Shown: positions 8,647-18,825 of the stretch, piece by piece
How positions within the stretch are numbered: position 1 is the stretch's first letter
Layout: each line of letters begins with the position of its first letter
From: Enterococcus hermanniensis
GTDB taxonomy: Bacteria; Bacillota; Bacilli; Lactobacillales; Enterococcaceae
Assembly: GCF_001885945.1 (NCBI RefSeq)
Contig: NZ_JXKQ01000013.1
Location: 1 to 42,943 of the forward strand
Length of the DNA: 42,943 nucleotides
Direction of reading: 5' to 3'
Position numbers and translations under genes: made by a program
Notes under the pieces: model-generated
Databases searched by the model: none
What the model was told of the DNA's origin: nothing
The model's input: only the letters and a program-made list of their open reading frames with translations

Positions 8647-9396
8647 ATGATGGATATTCAAGTGAGAGAGACACGCTTCGATGCAGGAAAACCTAAAGTT
8701 TGTGTCCCGCTAACGGGCAGAACTTTTGATGAGATCATCGAACAGGCAACCGAAGCAAAAAAATATGCCGAAGTAATCGAATGGCGTGCGGATTATTATG
8801 ACGATATTTTTGATGATGATAAGTTAAATACTACTTTGTTGGCATTGCGTGATGAAATCAGGAATATTCCTTTGATTTTTAATTTACGGACAAAAGAATC
8901 TGGCGGACAGCTCGAGCTTAATTTAAATCAATATCGACACATAAATGAGTTTGCTGTTTCAACTCGAGCAATCGATCTCGCGGATGTCGAAGTATCAGTC
9001 ATTGACCAGTTATCTGTAACATTTATCAAATGGTTACAAGCTTTGGATGTGCGGGTCATTTTAAGCTATTACAATTTTGATGAAACACCAGAAGATGCCA
9101 TCATTTTATTCCGATTAAATCTAATCGAACATTTAGGTGCAGATATGGCTAAGATTGTCTTGCATCCAGAAAACGAAGCCGATGTCTTACGGCAAATGGG
9201 GATTGTGATGAAGGCTCAGACATTTGTTACATTACCAGTTATCTCAGTTTCTTTAGGAAGAGTCGGGAAGCTCTCACAAGTTTGTGGATCGTTAGATGGT
9301 TCGTGTATGGCATACGGCTGCCTAAAGGACAATGTCTACCCGGATGCACAGATTGAAGCTGAAAAATTAAATTTAATTATTAATGAATTAAGATAA
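8647..9396 (+). CDS. aroD: AroD-like protein (type I 3-dehydroquinate dehydratase fold) with degenerate active site
   Basis: A 249-aa protein that aligns along its length with type I dehydroquinase, which dehydrates 3-dehydroquinate in the shikimate pathway through a Schiff-base Lys. Retained landmarks: EWRADYY (E45, R47), LRTKESGG (R81) and the Schiff-base Lys K169 in MAKIVLHP. Key residues are changed. The segment usually read as NHDF, holding the catalytic His (H143 in S. Typhi AroD), is SYYNF here, with Y142 in the His position. The substrate-binding Arg (R213, usually ISR) is Q211 in LSQ. The SAPGQ loop reads VYPDAQ. It may therefore be inactive, altered in substrate, or regulatory. No other shikimate gene is nearby; it shares an operon with the rRNA methyltransferase. 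Start ATG 8647 (or 8650), after GAGTGG. Confidence 0.8.
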   Translation: MMDIQVRETRFDAGKPKVCVPLTGRTFDEIIEQATEAKKYAEVIEWRADYYDDIFDDDKLNTTLLALRDEIRNIPLIFNLRTKESGGQLELNLNQYRHINEFAVSTRAIDLADVEVSVIDQLSVTFIKWLQALDVRVILSYYNFDETPEDAIILFRLNLIEHLGADMAKIVLHPENEADVLRQMGIVMKAQTFVTLPVISVSLGRVGKLSQVCGSLDGSCMAYGCLKDNVYPDAQIEAEKLNLIINELR

Positions 9397-9439
9397 AAAA
9401 GATGGAACAAAAGTAGTTAAACTTTTGTTCCATCTTTTC
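9397..9439. terminator. Bidirectional terminator between aroD-like gene and lacD
   Basis: The stem AAAGATGGAACAAAAG pairs with CTTTTGTTCCATCTTT around a 7-base loop, with A/T runs on both sides. It serves both convergent genes. Confidence 0.9.
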
Positions 9440-9442
9440 TTT

Positions 9443-10480
9443 TTATTTCATCACATCAATGTCAAATACATCAATATTATCTAGACCGCCATAAATATCG
9501 TACCAAGGTTTTGCATATTGATCTAAAATAGTATTTAGTTCTTCAATATTTTCACGACCTTGTGTATCTAACCAGTCAATCAATCCCGCTTTGCCTTGAT
9601 CGGCATATACTTGAACACCATCTCGCCAAGTAGCACGACCACCAAGAATCCCGCAATAATTAGCACCGTGTTCACCGGCAAATTTTAACTCATCACGGAA
9701 AATGTCCGCTGGAACACCGGCACTTAGATAGATAAATGGTCGAGTAGCTTCTTCACTGGCAGCTTTAAAATAAGCAGCGGCTTCTTCTGCTGTATAAACG
9801 GCAGGATCATTTGCTTTGTTATAGCCTTCTACATAATTAAATAAGACAGGAACTTCAACTTTTAATACATCGATATGATATTTATCTTTCGTAAACTCTT
9901 TGATTGTATCGATGACTTTTTGTGGTTTTATTGCAGCAAATTCTGGAGAATGATCATCTGTGATTTCATTGTCGTATACAATTGGTTCCACAAAAACCGG
10001 AATATCTGCAGCTTGTGCTTCGGTTCCTAAGCGTTCTAAGAAAGCATGCTTGATATCCAAAATTTCTTTTGGATCATTAGGATTATAATAGACCAATACT
10101 TTTGCTGCATCGGCATCTTTAGCAATCAAACGATCGAGTGATTCATTTGGCAGTAGTTCAGGTAGCCGACCAGGTGTATTAGCATCGTAGCCTGTTTTTT
10201 CATAAGATAAAATCAATCCGCAATTTGGATCTTTTGCGGCAATTCCTTTGAAACCATATTGTTCATCTAACAAGATGGCACTTACGCGTTTAGTTAATTC
10301 TTGAGAAACTAATTCTTTGAATTCATAGACTTGATCCATTGAAAATCGGTCTTCGCCAACAGCTGTTTGCATCATTTTTTTCATAGAGCCTCTTTGATCG
10401 ATCGCCAAAGCTGCAATGACCCCGTGGTCATTTGACAATTTTTGCATTTTTTCGAACTTTCCTCTTGAGATTCTTTTCAT
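9443..10480 (-). CDS. lacD: Tagatose-1,6-bisphosphate aldolase
   Basis: Class I aldolase of 345 aa that splits tagatose-1,6-bisphosphate into dihydroxyacetone phosphate and glyceraldehyde-3-phosphate in the D-tagatose-6-phosphate pathway. Family marks are IAALAIDQRGSM near the N-terminus, VFVEPIVYD (E165, acid/base), and the Schiff-base Lys K207 in DVLKVEVPVLFNY. The usual LacD length is about 325 aa; the extra residues are at the C-terminus (DIYGGLDNIDVFDIDVMK). No lacA, lacB, lacC or PTS genes are nearby, so it is an orphan. LacD homologues can also act as metabolic regulators (LacD.1 in S. pyogenes), which cannot be judged here. Start ATG at 10480, with GGAAG upstream. Confidence 0.93.
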   Translation of the reverse strand: MKRISRGKFEKMQKLSNDHGVIAALAIDQRGSMKKMMQTAVGEDRFSMDQVYEFKELVSQELTKRVSAILLDEQYGFKGIAAKDPNCGLILSYEKTGYDANTPGRLPELLPNESLDRLIAKDADAAKVLVYYNPNDPKEILDIKHAFLERLGTEAQAADIPVFVEPIVYDNEITDDHSPEFAAIKPQKVIDTIKEFTKDKYHIDVLKVEVPVLFNYVEGYNKANDPAVYTAEEAAAYFKAASEEATRPFIYLSAGVPADIFRDELKFAGEHGANYCGILGGRATWRDGVQVYADQGKAGLIDWLDTQGRENIEELNTILDQYAKPWYDIYGGLDNIDVFDIDVMK

Positions 10481-10509
10481 GATGGTGACTTCCTTTCTTT
10501 ACTGATTTT

Positions 10510-10538
10510 AGTGTAGGCTTTTTGATTTAAAAGACCAA
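10510..10538 (-). promoter_or_regulatory. lacD promoter
   Basis: On the minus strand TTGGTC (10538-10533), a 17-base spacer and TACACT (10515-10510) lie 30 bases before the lacD ATG. No convincing cre (CcpA) box overlaps it. Confidence 0.6.
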
Positions 10539-10551
10539 GCAAAACGATCAT

Positions 10552-10580
10552 TTGTTTCACAGGCTTTTTTTTGCTAGACT
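10552..10580 (+). promoter_or_regulatory. ybaK/ebsC promoter
   Basis: TTGTTT (10552-10557), a 17-base spacer and an extended -10 TGC-TAGACT (10575-10580) precede the TTG start by 31 bases. It is divergent from the lacD promoter, with only about 13 bases between the two -35 elements. Confidence 0.6.
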
Positions 10581-10611
10581 TTAGAAAATAGTAAAGAAGT
10601 GAGGGAGCAGC

Positions 10612-11097
10612 TTGGCAAAGAAAAAAATTCAAAAGACCAATGCGATTCGATTAGTGGAACAAAAAAAGATTCCTTATGTAGAACATGAGTATGCTTGGAG
10701 TGAAGAGGATTTAGGTGCCAGACATGTCTCTGAACAAGTAATGATCGAACCGGCACGGATTTTTAAAACATTGGTGGCAGTAGGAAATAAAACGGGACCA
10801 ATCGTGGCAGTTATTCCTAGTGATCATGAATTAGATTTAAAAAAAATAGCGAAGGCTAGTGGCAATAAAAAGGTAGAGATGCTGCATCTTAGGGACTTAG
10901 AAACAACGACTGGCTATATCCGTGGCGGTTGTTCGCCCATCGGCATGAAAAAATTATTCCCAACATTTGTCGATGCCTCTGCTCAAAACTTTGAACGCAT
11001 CGCTATTTCTGCCGGCAAAAGAGGACTGCAAATGGAAATTGCCCCCGCTGCCATAGTAGAACTGACACGAGGACAATTTGTCGAGCTTACGAATTAA
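10612..11097 (+). CDS. ybaK: YbaK/EbsC-family aminoacyl-tRNA deacylase
   Basis: Trans-editing enzyme of 161 aa that hydrolyses mischarged Cys-tRNA(Pro) (YbaK) and is called EbsC in enterococci. It starts at TTG 10612, placed by GTGAGGGAG just upstream. Family features are the early Ala/Glu-rich strand, RIFKTLVAVGNKTGPIVAVIPSD containing the conserved Lys (FKTLV), then KKIAKASGNKKVEML, and the C-terminal GYIRGGCSPIGMKK with the conserved GxxSPxG loop. The length is typical. Its stop overlaps the stop of the flavoprotein gene on the other strand by four bases (TTAA), and no terminator separates them. Confidence 0.9.
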   Translation: MAKKKIQKTNAIRLVEQKKIPYVEHEYAWSEEDLGARHVSEQVMIEPARIFKTLVAVGNKTGPIVAVIPSDHELDLKKIAKASGNKKVEMLHLRDLETTTGYIRGGCSPIGMKKLFPTFVDASAQNFERIAISAGKRGLQMEIAPAAIVELTRGQFVELTN

Positions 11098-12350
11098 GCA
11101 AAAGCGTAGTACGCAGCGTTGGTTCCTGCGACATTTCCGGTACAAAAGGCTGTAGTAATATTATAGCCGCCTGTATAGCCATTGACATCGAGCACTTCCC
11201 CGGCAAAAAATAAGCCGGGGATTTTTTTGCTGGACAAATCTTTTGGATTGACTTCTTTTAGTTCGACCCCGCCGCCGGTTACAAATGATTTTTCTAAACC
11301 GAAAGTTTTGTTAGCAGTTATCTGCCAGTGTTTGCAGTACTCTACAAAAGTAGCGAATTGTTCTTTGGATGTTTGAGCATATGTTTGATCGCTGATACCG
11401 ACTTGTTCTAAGAAGAAGAGTAGCAATCGTTCGGGTAACAAGCCACTCAATGCATTTTTTAATTGTTTTGTAGAATCATTTAACTGTTCATTGATGGTTT
11501 CCAGTAGTTCATGTTTCGATTGCTCAGGAAAACAATCCAATGTCAAAGTAACTGTCTCTTGTTTTCGTAATAACTGATTAACAAAACTCGAGCAACGTAA
11601 TGCAGCCGGGCCAGAAACACCGAAGTGAGTAAACAATAGATCCATCTCATGACTAGCGATGATTTTATTTTTTTCATCGACGACAGCTAGAGTCACATCT
11701 TGTAAGGAAAGCCCTTGCAGTGTCTTATCCATGACAAAATCATCTGTTAAAAAAATCGGTGACTCAGTAGGATACAACGGTGTTACGTGATGTCCAACAC
11801 TTTTTGCAAAGCGATAGCCATCTCCTTGCGATCCAGTGGAAGGATAAGTGATTCCTCCGGTAGTGATTACGACACTTTTAGCCGCGTAGTCCCCTTCAGC
11901 GGTACGTACGCCTTGGATCGTTGTGCCATCTGTAATAATCTTTTCAATCGGTTCTTTATAATGCACAGCCACATTCAGTGTTTCAAGTTCGGTTTTCAAT
12001 GTATTAACGATGGTTGCTGATTTATCTGAAACGGGAAAGATACGTCCATGATCTTCTTCTTTTAATGCGACCCCGCGTTCGCTGAAGAAATTCATCACAT
12101 CCTGATTATCAAATTGTGAAAATGTACTATATAAAAAACGACCATTTCCCGGGATGTGAAAAATCAAATCATCGACCGAGCGATTGTTCGTGACATTACA
12201 ACGCCCGCCGCCGGTCATCAATAATTTTTTTCCTAAGCGTTTATTTTTTTCGAATAATGCGACTTGAGCGCCATTCATTGCAGCTGTAATAGCGGCCATC
12301 ATACCAGCAGGCCCGCCACCAACAACGATGACATCAAATTTTTTTGACAT
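11094..12350 (-). CDS. HI0933/YtfP-type FAD-dependent oxidoreductase
   Basis: Flavoprotein of 418 aa. The N-terminal dinucleotide-binding motif is VIVVGGGPAGMMAA (about 7-20). The family signature follows: KLLMTGGGRCNVTN (about 43-56). A second GG-rich block, TTGGITYPSTGSQGDG, and the C-terminal FAVGEVLDVNGYTGGYN-type motif (here FAGEVLDVNGYTGGYNITTA) complete the FAD site. Members are often labelled aminoacetone oxidase-like or BaiN/RdsA-like; the physiological substrate is generally unknown and is not revealed by the neighbours. ATG 12350 is a reasonable start, though the RBS (GGGTATTATT) is weak. Convergent overlap with ybaK. Confidence 0.9.
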   Translation of the reverse strand: MSKKFDVIVVGGGPAGMMAAITAAMNGAQVALFEKNKRLGKKLLMTGGGRCNVTNNRSVDDLIFHIPGNGRFLYSTFSQFDNQDVMNFFSERGVALKEEDHGRIFPVSDKSATIVNTLKTELETLNVAVHYKEPIEKIITDGTTIQGVRTAEGDYAAKSVVITTGGITYPSTGSQGDGYRFAKSVGHHVTPLYPTESPIFLTDDFVMDKTLQGLSLQDVTLAVVDEKNKIIASHEMDLLFTHFGVSGPAALRCSSFVNQLLRKQETVTLTLDCFPEQSKHELLETINEQLNDSTKQLKNALSGLLPERLLLFFLEQVGISDQTYAQTSKEQFATFVEYCKHWQITANKTFGLEKSFVTGGGVELKEVNPKDLSSKKIPGLFFAGEVLDVNGYTGGYNITTAFCTGNVAGTNAAYYAFA

Positions 12351-12485
12351 AATAATACCCCATTTATAAATAGATTTCTTCTTACATTTTAAATATCTTA
12401 AGCGGAATTACGAACAATTAGCTTACAAAGTGCAGTTTAGCATGAATAATTTTTCCCTTCTATTAGAAAATGATGTAAACTATGA

Positions 12486-13853
<1,368 letters not shown>

Positions 13854-13937
13854 TTTTTTTTATGTTCTAACTTGAAAAAATTGTAAAAGAAACGTAAAGT
13901 ATAGGTTGTATGAAGTGACTTTCAAGGAGGAAAAACA

Positions 13938-15284
13938 ATGGCACACATTCATTTCGATTATTCGAAAGTAGCACCATTCGTGAGCGAACATGAAATGGAC
14001 TACATCAAATCTGAAGTAGCTCTAGCTCACAAAGAATTACACGAAGGAACTGGCGCAGGAAACGACTTCCGCGGATGGATCGACCTACCAGTTGATTATG
14101 ATAAAGATGAATTTGCTCGCATCAAAAAAACAGCGGAAAAAATTCAATCTGATTCTGAAGTATTAGTAGTTATCGGGATCGGTGGTTCATACCTTGGTGC
14201 TCGTGCAGCAATCGAATTCTTACACCAAAGTTTCTTCAATGTATTAGACAAAGAAGATCGTAAAGCACCACAAGTATTCTTTGCAGGAAATTCAATCAGC
14301 TCAACATATATTGCTGACTTGATCGAAGCTATCGGTGACCGTGATTTCTCTGTTAATGTAATCTCTAAATCAGGTACAACAACAGAACCAGCAATCGCAT
14401 TCCGTGTCTTCAAAGAATTATTGATCAATAAATATGGTGAAGAAGAAGCAAACAAACGTATCTATGCCACAACTGACAAAGCTCGTGGAGCAGTTAAAGT
14501 TGAAGCAGACGCAGCAGGTTGGGAAACATTCGTGATTCCTGATGATATTGGCGGACGTTTCTCAGTTCTTACAGCAGTTGGTCTATTACCTATCGCAGTT
14601 AGTGGAGCTGATATCGATGCCTTGATGAAAGGTGCAGCAGATGCTCGCGAAGCTTATTCAAGCGATAACTTGGATGAAAATGAAGCGTATCAATACGCTG
14701 CTCTTCGTAACATTTTATACCGTAAAGGTAAAGTGACTGAAATTTTGGTCAACTATGAACCAGGTATGCAATACTTCAACGAATGGTGGAAACAATTATA
14801 CGGCGAATCAGAAGGGAAAGACTTGAAAGGGATCTACCCATCAAGTGCAAACTTCTCAACTGACTTACATTCATTTGGTCAATATATCCAAGAAGGTCGT
14901 CGCAACATTTTTGAAACTATCGTAAAAGTGGAAAAACCTCGTAAATCAGTTAAAATTCCAGCTCAATCATCTGATTTAGATGGATTAGGCTACTTAGAAG
15001 GTAAAGATGTAGACTTCGTAAACTCTAAAGCTTACCAAGGTACATTACTAGCTCATACTGACGGAGGCGTACCTAACTTCGTATTAAACATTCCTACAAT
15101 GGATGCTTATACTCTAGGATATACAATGTACTTCTTCGAAATCGCTGTGGGTATCTCAGGATACTTACTAGGCGTAAATCCTTTCAACCAACCAGGTGTT
15201 GAAGCGTACAAGAAAAATATGTTTGCTTTGCTTGGTAAACCAGGATTTGAAGATTTAGCTAAAGAATTAAACGATCGTTTATAA
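13938..15284 (+). CDS. pgi: Glucose-6-phosphate isomerase
   Basis: Interconverts glucose-6-phosphate and fructose-6-phosphate, in glycolysis and at the entry of the pentose phosphate branch. The protein is 448 aa, the Firmicute short form. Sugar-phosphate-binding motifs are [15 protein letters not shown] (about 75-89) and [16 protein letters not shown] (about 140-155). The signature [17 protein letters not shown] and the late HTDGGVPN segment follow. ATG 13938 sits seven bases after a strong AAGGAGG. A likely promoter is TTGAAA-17-TAAAGT at about 13872-13900. Codon use is strongly biased to AAA/GAA/GCA, as expected for a highly expressed gene. Confidence 0.97.
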   Translation: MAHIHFDYSKVAPFVSEHEMDYIKSEVALAHKELHEGTGAGNDFRGWIDLPVDYDKDEFARIKKTAEKIQSDSEVLVVIGIGGSYLGARAAIEFLHQSFFNVLDKEDRKAPQVFFAGNSISSTYIADLIEAIGDRDFSVNVISKSGTTTEPAIAFRVFKELLINKYGEEEANKRIYATTDKARGAVKVEADAAGWETFVIPDDIGGRFSVLTAVGLLPIAVSGADIDALMKGAADAREAYSSDNLDENEAYQYAALRNILYRKGKVTEILVNYEPGMQYFNEWWKQLYGESEGKDLKGIYPSSANFSTDLHSFGQYIQEGRRNIFETIVKVEKPRKSVKIPAQSSDLDGLGYLEGKDVDFVNSKAYQGTLLAHTDGGVPNFVLNIPTMDAYTLGYTMYFFEIAVGISGYLLGVNPFNQPGVEAYKKNMFALLGKPGFEDLAKELNDRL

Positions 15285-15302
15285 TCGAATAAATTATTGT
15301 TA

Positions 15303-15331
15303 AAAAGCGCTCACTTGAGCGCTTTTTTTTG
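15303..15331 (+). terminator. pgi terminator
   Basis: The stem AAAAAGCGCTCA/TGAGCGCTTTTT with a two-base loop, then a run of T, 19 bases after the pgi stop. Confidence 0.92.
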
Positions 15332-15712
15332 TTTAATCATTTAATTTTGAAGTTTTAATTCTGGAGTTATTGAGTAAAAAACCTTAAAACTAGCTAAAAG
15401 TTAAATTATCAGAATATACTTAGTTTTTTAGTTCACATGACAATTAATCATCGAAAGCTTTATTGAATAAAAATACGCTAAAAATCATGATAGTAAATCT
15501 AAAAAAACAATATCGATAGAAAATTGGTTTTTAATAAATTTAATATGAATAAATAATTAAAAATAACAATCGTTTGTTTATTTAACGTTTCTAAATTTTC
15601 TGAAAATTTTATAACAAATCCTTGATATTAAAGCAAAAAAACTCGCACAAAACGTTTTCATTTTTTTGTTAATATGTTATTATAAAAACGAAGAAATTAA
15701 GGAGGATCTATT
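15332..15712. other. AT-rich gap without a gene
   Basis: About 380 bases of very AT-rich sequence. No ORF with a ribosome-binding site was seen on either strand. At 15646-15661 there is ATGAAAACGTTTTGTG (minus-strand reading), whose left half matches a CcpA cre box while its right half does not. It may be a regulatory site for the DUF2187 gene that follows. Confidence 0.5.
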
Positions 15713-15931
15713 ATGGATAATATCGAGATTGGACTTACATATGAATGCAAAGCGATTGGAATAGAAAAAGCGGTAACGGGAGTGGTTGAACAGCTCTATA
15801 ATAATACGGTATTGATCAACGTGGTTGATTGTGAACAAACGGATCGTGCTGCTATTATTGAATTACAAAATCGTTTGCTAGTAAAATATGAGGATATTTC
15901 AGCTTGTATTGAAGTAGAATGTACTGCATAA
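15713..15931 (+). CDS. DUF2187 family small protein
   Basis: A 72-aa cytosolic protein. The pattern TGVVEQLYNNTVLINVVD ... NRLLVKYEDI matches the small beta-barrel (KOW/Tudor-like) DUF2187 family found in bacilli, such as B. subtilis YkvS. The molecular role is unknown. ATG 15713 follows AAGGAGG at ideal spacing, and AT-rich promoter-like DNA lies upstream. A bidirectional terminator follows after 49 bases. Two Cys near the C-terminus (ACIEVECTA) are not a family hallmark as far as I know. It appears to be monocistronic. Confidence 0.8.
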   Translation: MDNIEIGLTYECKAIGIEKAVTGVVEQLYNNTVLINVVDCEQTDRAAIIELQNRLLVKYEDISACIEVECTA

Positions 15932-15980
15932 GTAATTTACAAAACTATGTGAAGTATTTCTTTAATTATAGGTATCTACT

Positions 15981-16028
15981 AAAAAGGTTGAGACAAGAGT
16001 AATTTTTTACTTTTGTCTCAACCTTTTT
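15981..16028. terminator. Bidirectional terminator
   Basis: A 16-bp stem AAAAAGGTTGAGACAA with its complement and a 16-base AT-rich loop. It lies between the DUF2187 gene and the convergent GDPD gene, overlapping the GDPD stop by two bases. Confidence 0.88.
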
Positions 16029-17595
16029 AATTTAGTAATAGAATCGATGCAGTTTTCTTTGAAAGAGTAGAACTTTTTGTATTTAAAGAAGTCAAATCAT
16101 CGCTGATCAACCCATTGAGATTATACAAGCGAAACGCAGAAGCCGCTCTAGCTGAGTTTACAGGCCAACTATAAATATTTTGTTGTCGATATTTGAGTGC
16201 TTGAATGAGGGCGCTCGAGGCAGTACGTGACTCAATAGCGACAAAATCTACTGTATTATGCGGACTGCCTAATAAATCGAAAGGCAAAATATAGCCGACT
16301 TGGTGAGTTGGAAATTCTTGCTTGATCTTTTCAGCAGTCTCTAGATCCATGCTTTGAAATTGATGATGAGCAAGTTGAGATCGCAACGGAAGCAATTGTT
16401 TTATAATCGTACTTTTAGTTTTAGCAGAGACCTTTAATTCAATCAATAATTTTTGATGAATCGCATTGGCCGTTTTTAAGTAGTCAGAGAATAGAGGAAT
16501 ATCTTCTTGATAGCCGTTTTCCTTTAGTGTTAAATGTTTTAACTCTTCCCAGGTCGTTTCATCAATTCGAACATCTTTGTTGGCTAATTTTTTTAGATTC
16601 TCATCATGCATCACTACTAGCTGATTATCAGCTGTTTCTTGAATATCCATTTCAATTAAGTCATGCTGTTTCTTAGCGTGTGTTTTTTTCAATGCTGTCA
16701 ATGAGTTTTGGAGCGCATTATCAGCTGTAACACCGCGATGAGAAATCGTTAGTGCTTGAGTGTCATTGTATTGATTAAATAAATGATTCGAGTAGAAAGA
16801 ATAAACTCCTATACACAGCACAGCAGAAAAAATCGTGCCAAAATGCACGAATGTTGTATTAGCTTTGAAAGGAGCACTTTTTCCAATAGAAGATAAATAA
16901 AATAAGAACAATAGCTGCAACCCATTTTTTAAAATAAAATAAGCAGTTAAAAACAAAACAGCTAGAGCAGTATCATGGAGTACAGAGGTTCCATGGATAA
17001 AAAGCAACTTCAATAAAAACTGACTCAACAAAATAATGGTTGGAAGAAAGAGAAATCCGACTAATTGATGTCCTACTGATTTTTTTGTTTTTTGCCAACT
17101 GAGTACAAACCCTTCTTTTAATGTACAACTTGTTTCGATAAAGTACGCGGATAAAATCAAGCGATAAATAAAATAGAGCAATAGAAGATAAATCAGCACA
17201 ACAACAGGAAGGACTTTCCACCGATAAAGAAAGACAAAGGATAAAAATTTAGCTGGTAAAGGTCGCCAAGCTAAAAATAGCTGATAAAATCGCCAGAAAA
17301 AAATAGGTGATAGAAAAATCATAACGAATAAATGTAAGCTGAATGCCTTTAATGAAAAAGAGCAGTGCAGCATTTGGCGCTTAGTCTGTAAATAATTAAA
17401 AGTAAGCGCGTATAAACTGATTAAAACAAGCAAACCTAAATAATAAAACCAAGAAAAATGGCCCTGTTTGAAAGCATTTTGATAAAACCAATAAAGCCCT
17501 TGATTTAAAAAAGACAAACTAAAAGTAAAAAAAGCAAAAACGACTAATAAAGGTGAATGAAAAAAAGCAAAATAACGAGTTCGTACAGTTGACAT
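16027..17595 (-). CDS. Membrane-anchored glycerophosphodiester phosphodiesterase
   Basis: A 522-aa protein counted from the ATG at 17595, which follows TAGGAGGT at proper spacing; an upstream in-frame start eight codons earlier lacks a site. The N-terminal half (about 1-270) is a multi-helix GPDPase_memb domain with about 7 hydrophobic segments. The C-terminal half is a GDPD TIM-barrel: ISHRGVTADN with the catalytic His/Arg, the metal-binding EMDIQ, and MHDENL with the second His. Such enzymes cleave glycerophosphodiesters to sn-glycerol-3-phosphate. The membrane anchor suggests action on lipid-derived or LTA-derived substrates at the cell surface. The next gene upstream is 58 bases away on the same strand. 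Confidence 0.92.
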   Translation of the reverse strand: MSTVRTRYFAFFHSPLLVVFAFFTFSLSFLNQGLYWFYQNAFKQGHFSWFYYLGLLVLISLYALTFNYLQTKRQMLHCSFSLKAFSLHLFVMIFLSPIFFWRFYQLFLAWRPLPAKFLSFVFLYRWKVLPVVVLIYLLLLYFIYRLILSAYFIETSCTLKEGFVLSWQKTKKSVGHQLVGFLFLPTIILLSQFLLKLLFIHGTSVLHDTALAVLFLTAYFILKNGLQLLFLFYLSSIGKSAPFKANTTFVHFGTIFSAVLCIGVYSFYSNHLFNQYNDTQALTISHRGVTADNALQNSLTALKKTHAKKQHDLIEMDIQETADNQLVVMHDENLKKLANKDVRIDETTWEELKHLTLKENGYQEDIPLFSDYLKTANAIHQKLLIELKVSAKTKSTIIKQLLPLRSQLAHHQFQSMDLETAEKIKQEFPTHQVGYILPFDLLGSPHNTVDFVAIESRTASSALIQALKYRQQNIYSWPVNSARAASAFRLYNLNGLISDDLTSLNTKSSTLSKKTASILLLN

Positions 17596-17653
17596 GAGAC
17601 CTCCTATTAATAAATACAATCACTATATTAAAGCCATAAAAAAAGTCCACTAA

Positions 17654-18253
17654 TTAGTGGACGAGTAGGTGAGATAAAAAGCTGCCGCCTTGTAACAAAG
17701 CCCAACTATACATAAAAATCGATGCTGGTTTTGCTAAAAAGATGATAGCACTATATTTTTTAAAAGAAATATTTGTTAAACTAGCCATTAAACACAGAGC
17801 GTCATCTGGTGCGACTGGTAAAAAGATCGCTAGGGCAAACATTTTTTCAAAACGAGATTGGTCATCCAGCCAATGATTGTACTTTTGATAAACCTTATCA
17901 CTAACTAGGTGAGTAATCAAGGGCTTCCCATAATGGCGACCTAATAAAAATAAAATCAGCGAACCAATACAGATACCTAAATAATTATAAGCAAAGCCCC
18001 AATAAGGTCCAAAGATTAGCACTCCAGCTGCTAAACTAATGCCACCAGGAATGATTGGGATCACGACTTGGATGATTTGAATCAAGATAAAGATCAAAGG
18101 ACCGGCAATCGGTGAACTACCGACCAGCTGTTGCAATGAATTCACGTCTTTAAAGACACCTAAATGGTAAAAGTAAATAGTTAAACTTATTGAACAGGCG
18201 ATACCCATCAAAGAAATAATATTTAATAACCTTCTAGATTGCACGACACTCAT
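17654..18253 (-). CDS. TVP38/TMEM64 (VTT/DedA-like) membrane protein
   Basis: A polytopic protein of 199 aa. The start is taken as ATG 18253, nine bases after AAGGAG, not the TTG three codons earlier. A VTT domain covers about 50-165. It contains the re-entrant-loop sequence GGISLAAGVLIFGPYWGF and the downstream partner FLPVAPDDALCLMASL, whose Pro/Asp residues are typical of DedA-superfamily transporters. Relatives flip polyprenyl phosphate or phospholipids; this member's substrate is unknown. It sits between the GDPD gene and the Thr/Ser exporter on the minus strand. Confidence 0.85.
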   Translation of the reverse strand: MSVVQSRRLLNIISLMGIACSISLTIYFYHLGVFKDVNSLQQLVGSSPIAGPLIFILIQIIQVVIPIIPGGISLAAGVLIFGPYWGFAYNYLGICIGSLILFLLGRHYGKPLITHLVSDKVYQKYNHWLDDQSRFEKMFALAIFLPVAPDDALCLMASLTNISFKKYSAIIFLAKPASIFMYSWALLQGGSFLSHLLVH

Positions 18254-18366
18254 CGCAGTCAACTCCTTTTCTTACTAAAATGAAGTATAAGGGATAAAAG
18301 AAAAAAAGGCATAGGTCTAAAGACGGAATTTTCTATTTTCAAATCAATCTTAAACTATTTTTTAGA

Positions 18367-18816
18367 TTATTTTGGTTGGAAACTTGAACGAGTCCGTTTT
18401 AGCGCCCGTTCAATCAAATTGGTAAACATAAAACCTAGAGCAATGGCGCCGGAAGTAATTAAAACCACTACGACTTTTTGCATTGATTCGGTGAATTGTT
18501 GGTTCATCATATAGCGCACGGCCATATAAGCAGGACCTCCGGGAACCAAAGGCACAAGACTAGGAACGTTAAAAACAATTACGGGCATTTGCATTTTTCG
18601 GGAGAACAATATGCTGATCAGCCCAATCATTAAAGCACCTAAGAAATTAGCTGTACCGATATTTTGATGAAAATGTGTATGTAAGATCCAAAAAGTCATC
18701 CATCCAGCAGCACCGGTCAACCCACAAGCTAAAAATGCTCGCCGAGGGATATTGGTGATGACACTAAAGGCGATCGTACTAAACATACTAAATAAAAAAT
18801 TTACAATGAATGCCAT
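18367..18816 (-). CDS. Threonine/serine exporter, small subunit (ThrE C-terminal half, DUF3815/YjjB-like)
   Basis: A 149-aa protein with about four to five hydrophobic segments. Its VFNVPSLVPLVPGGPAYMAVRYMM motif (about 82-105) mirrors the PLVPGLAI motif of the partner, showing the internal duplication typical of this exporter family. It starts at ATG 18816 and follows the larger subunit by nine bases, so the two form a translationally linked operon. By analogy with YjjP/YjjB and corynebacterial ThrE it would help export threonine, serine or succinate-like acids; the substrate is not shown by sequence. Confidence 0.88.
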   Translation of the reverse strand: MAFIVNFLFSMFSTIAFSVITNIPRRAFLACGLTGAAGWMTFWILHTHFHQNIGTANFLGALMIGLISILFSRKMQMPVIVFNVPSLVPLVPGGPAYMAVRYMMNQQFTESMQKVVVVLITSGAIALGFMFTNLIERALKRTRSSFQPK

Positions 18817-18825
18817 AAGGTCCTC

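Noticed and set aside
15646-15661. CcpA cre box before the DUF2187 gene
   Set aside because: Only the left half matches the consensus; kept as a note in the gap entry rather than called as a site.
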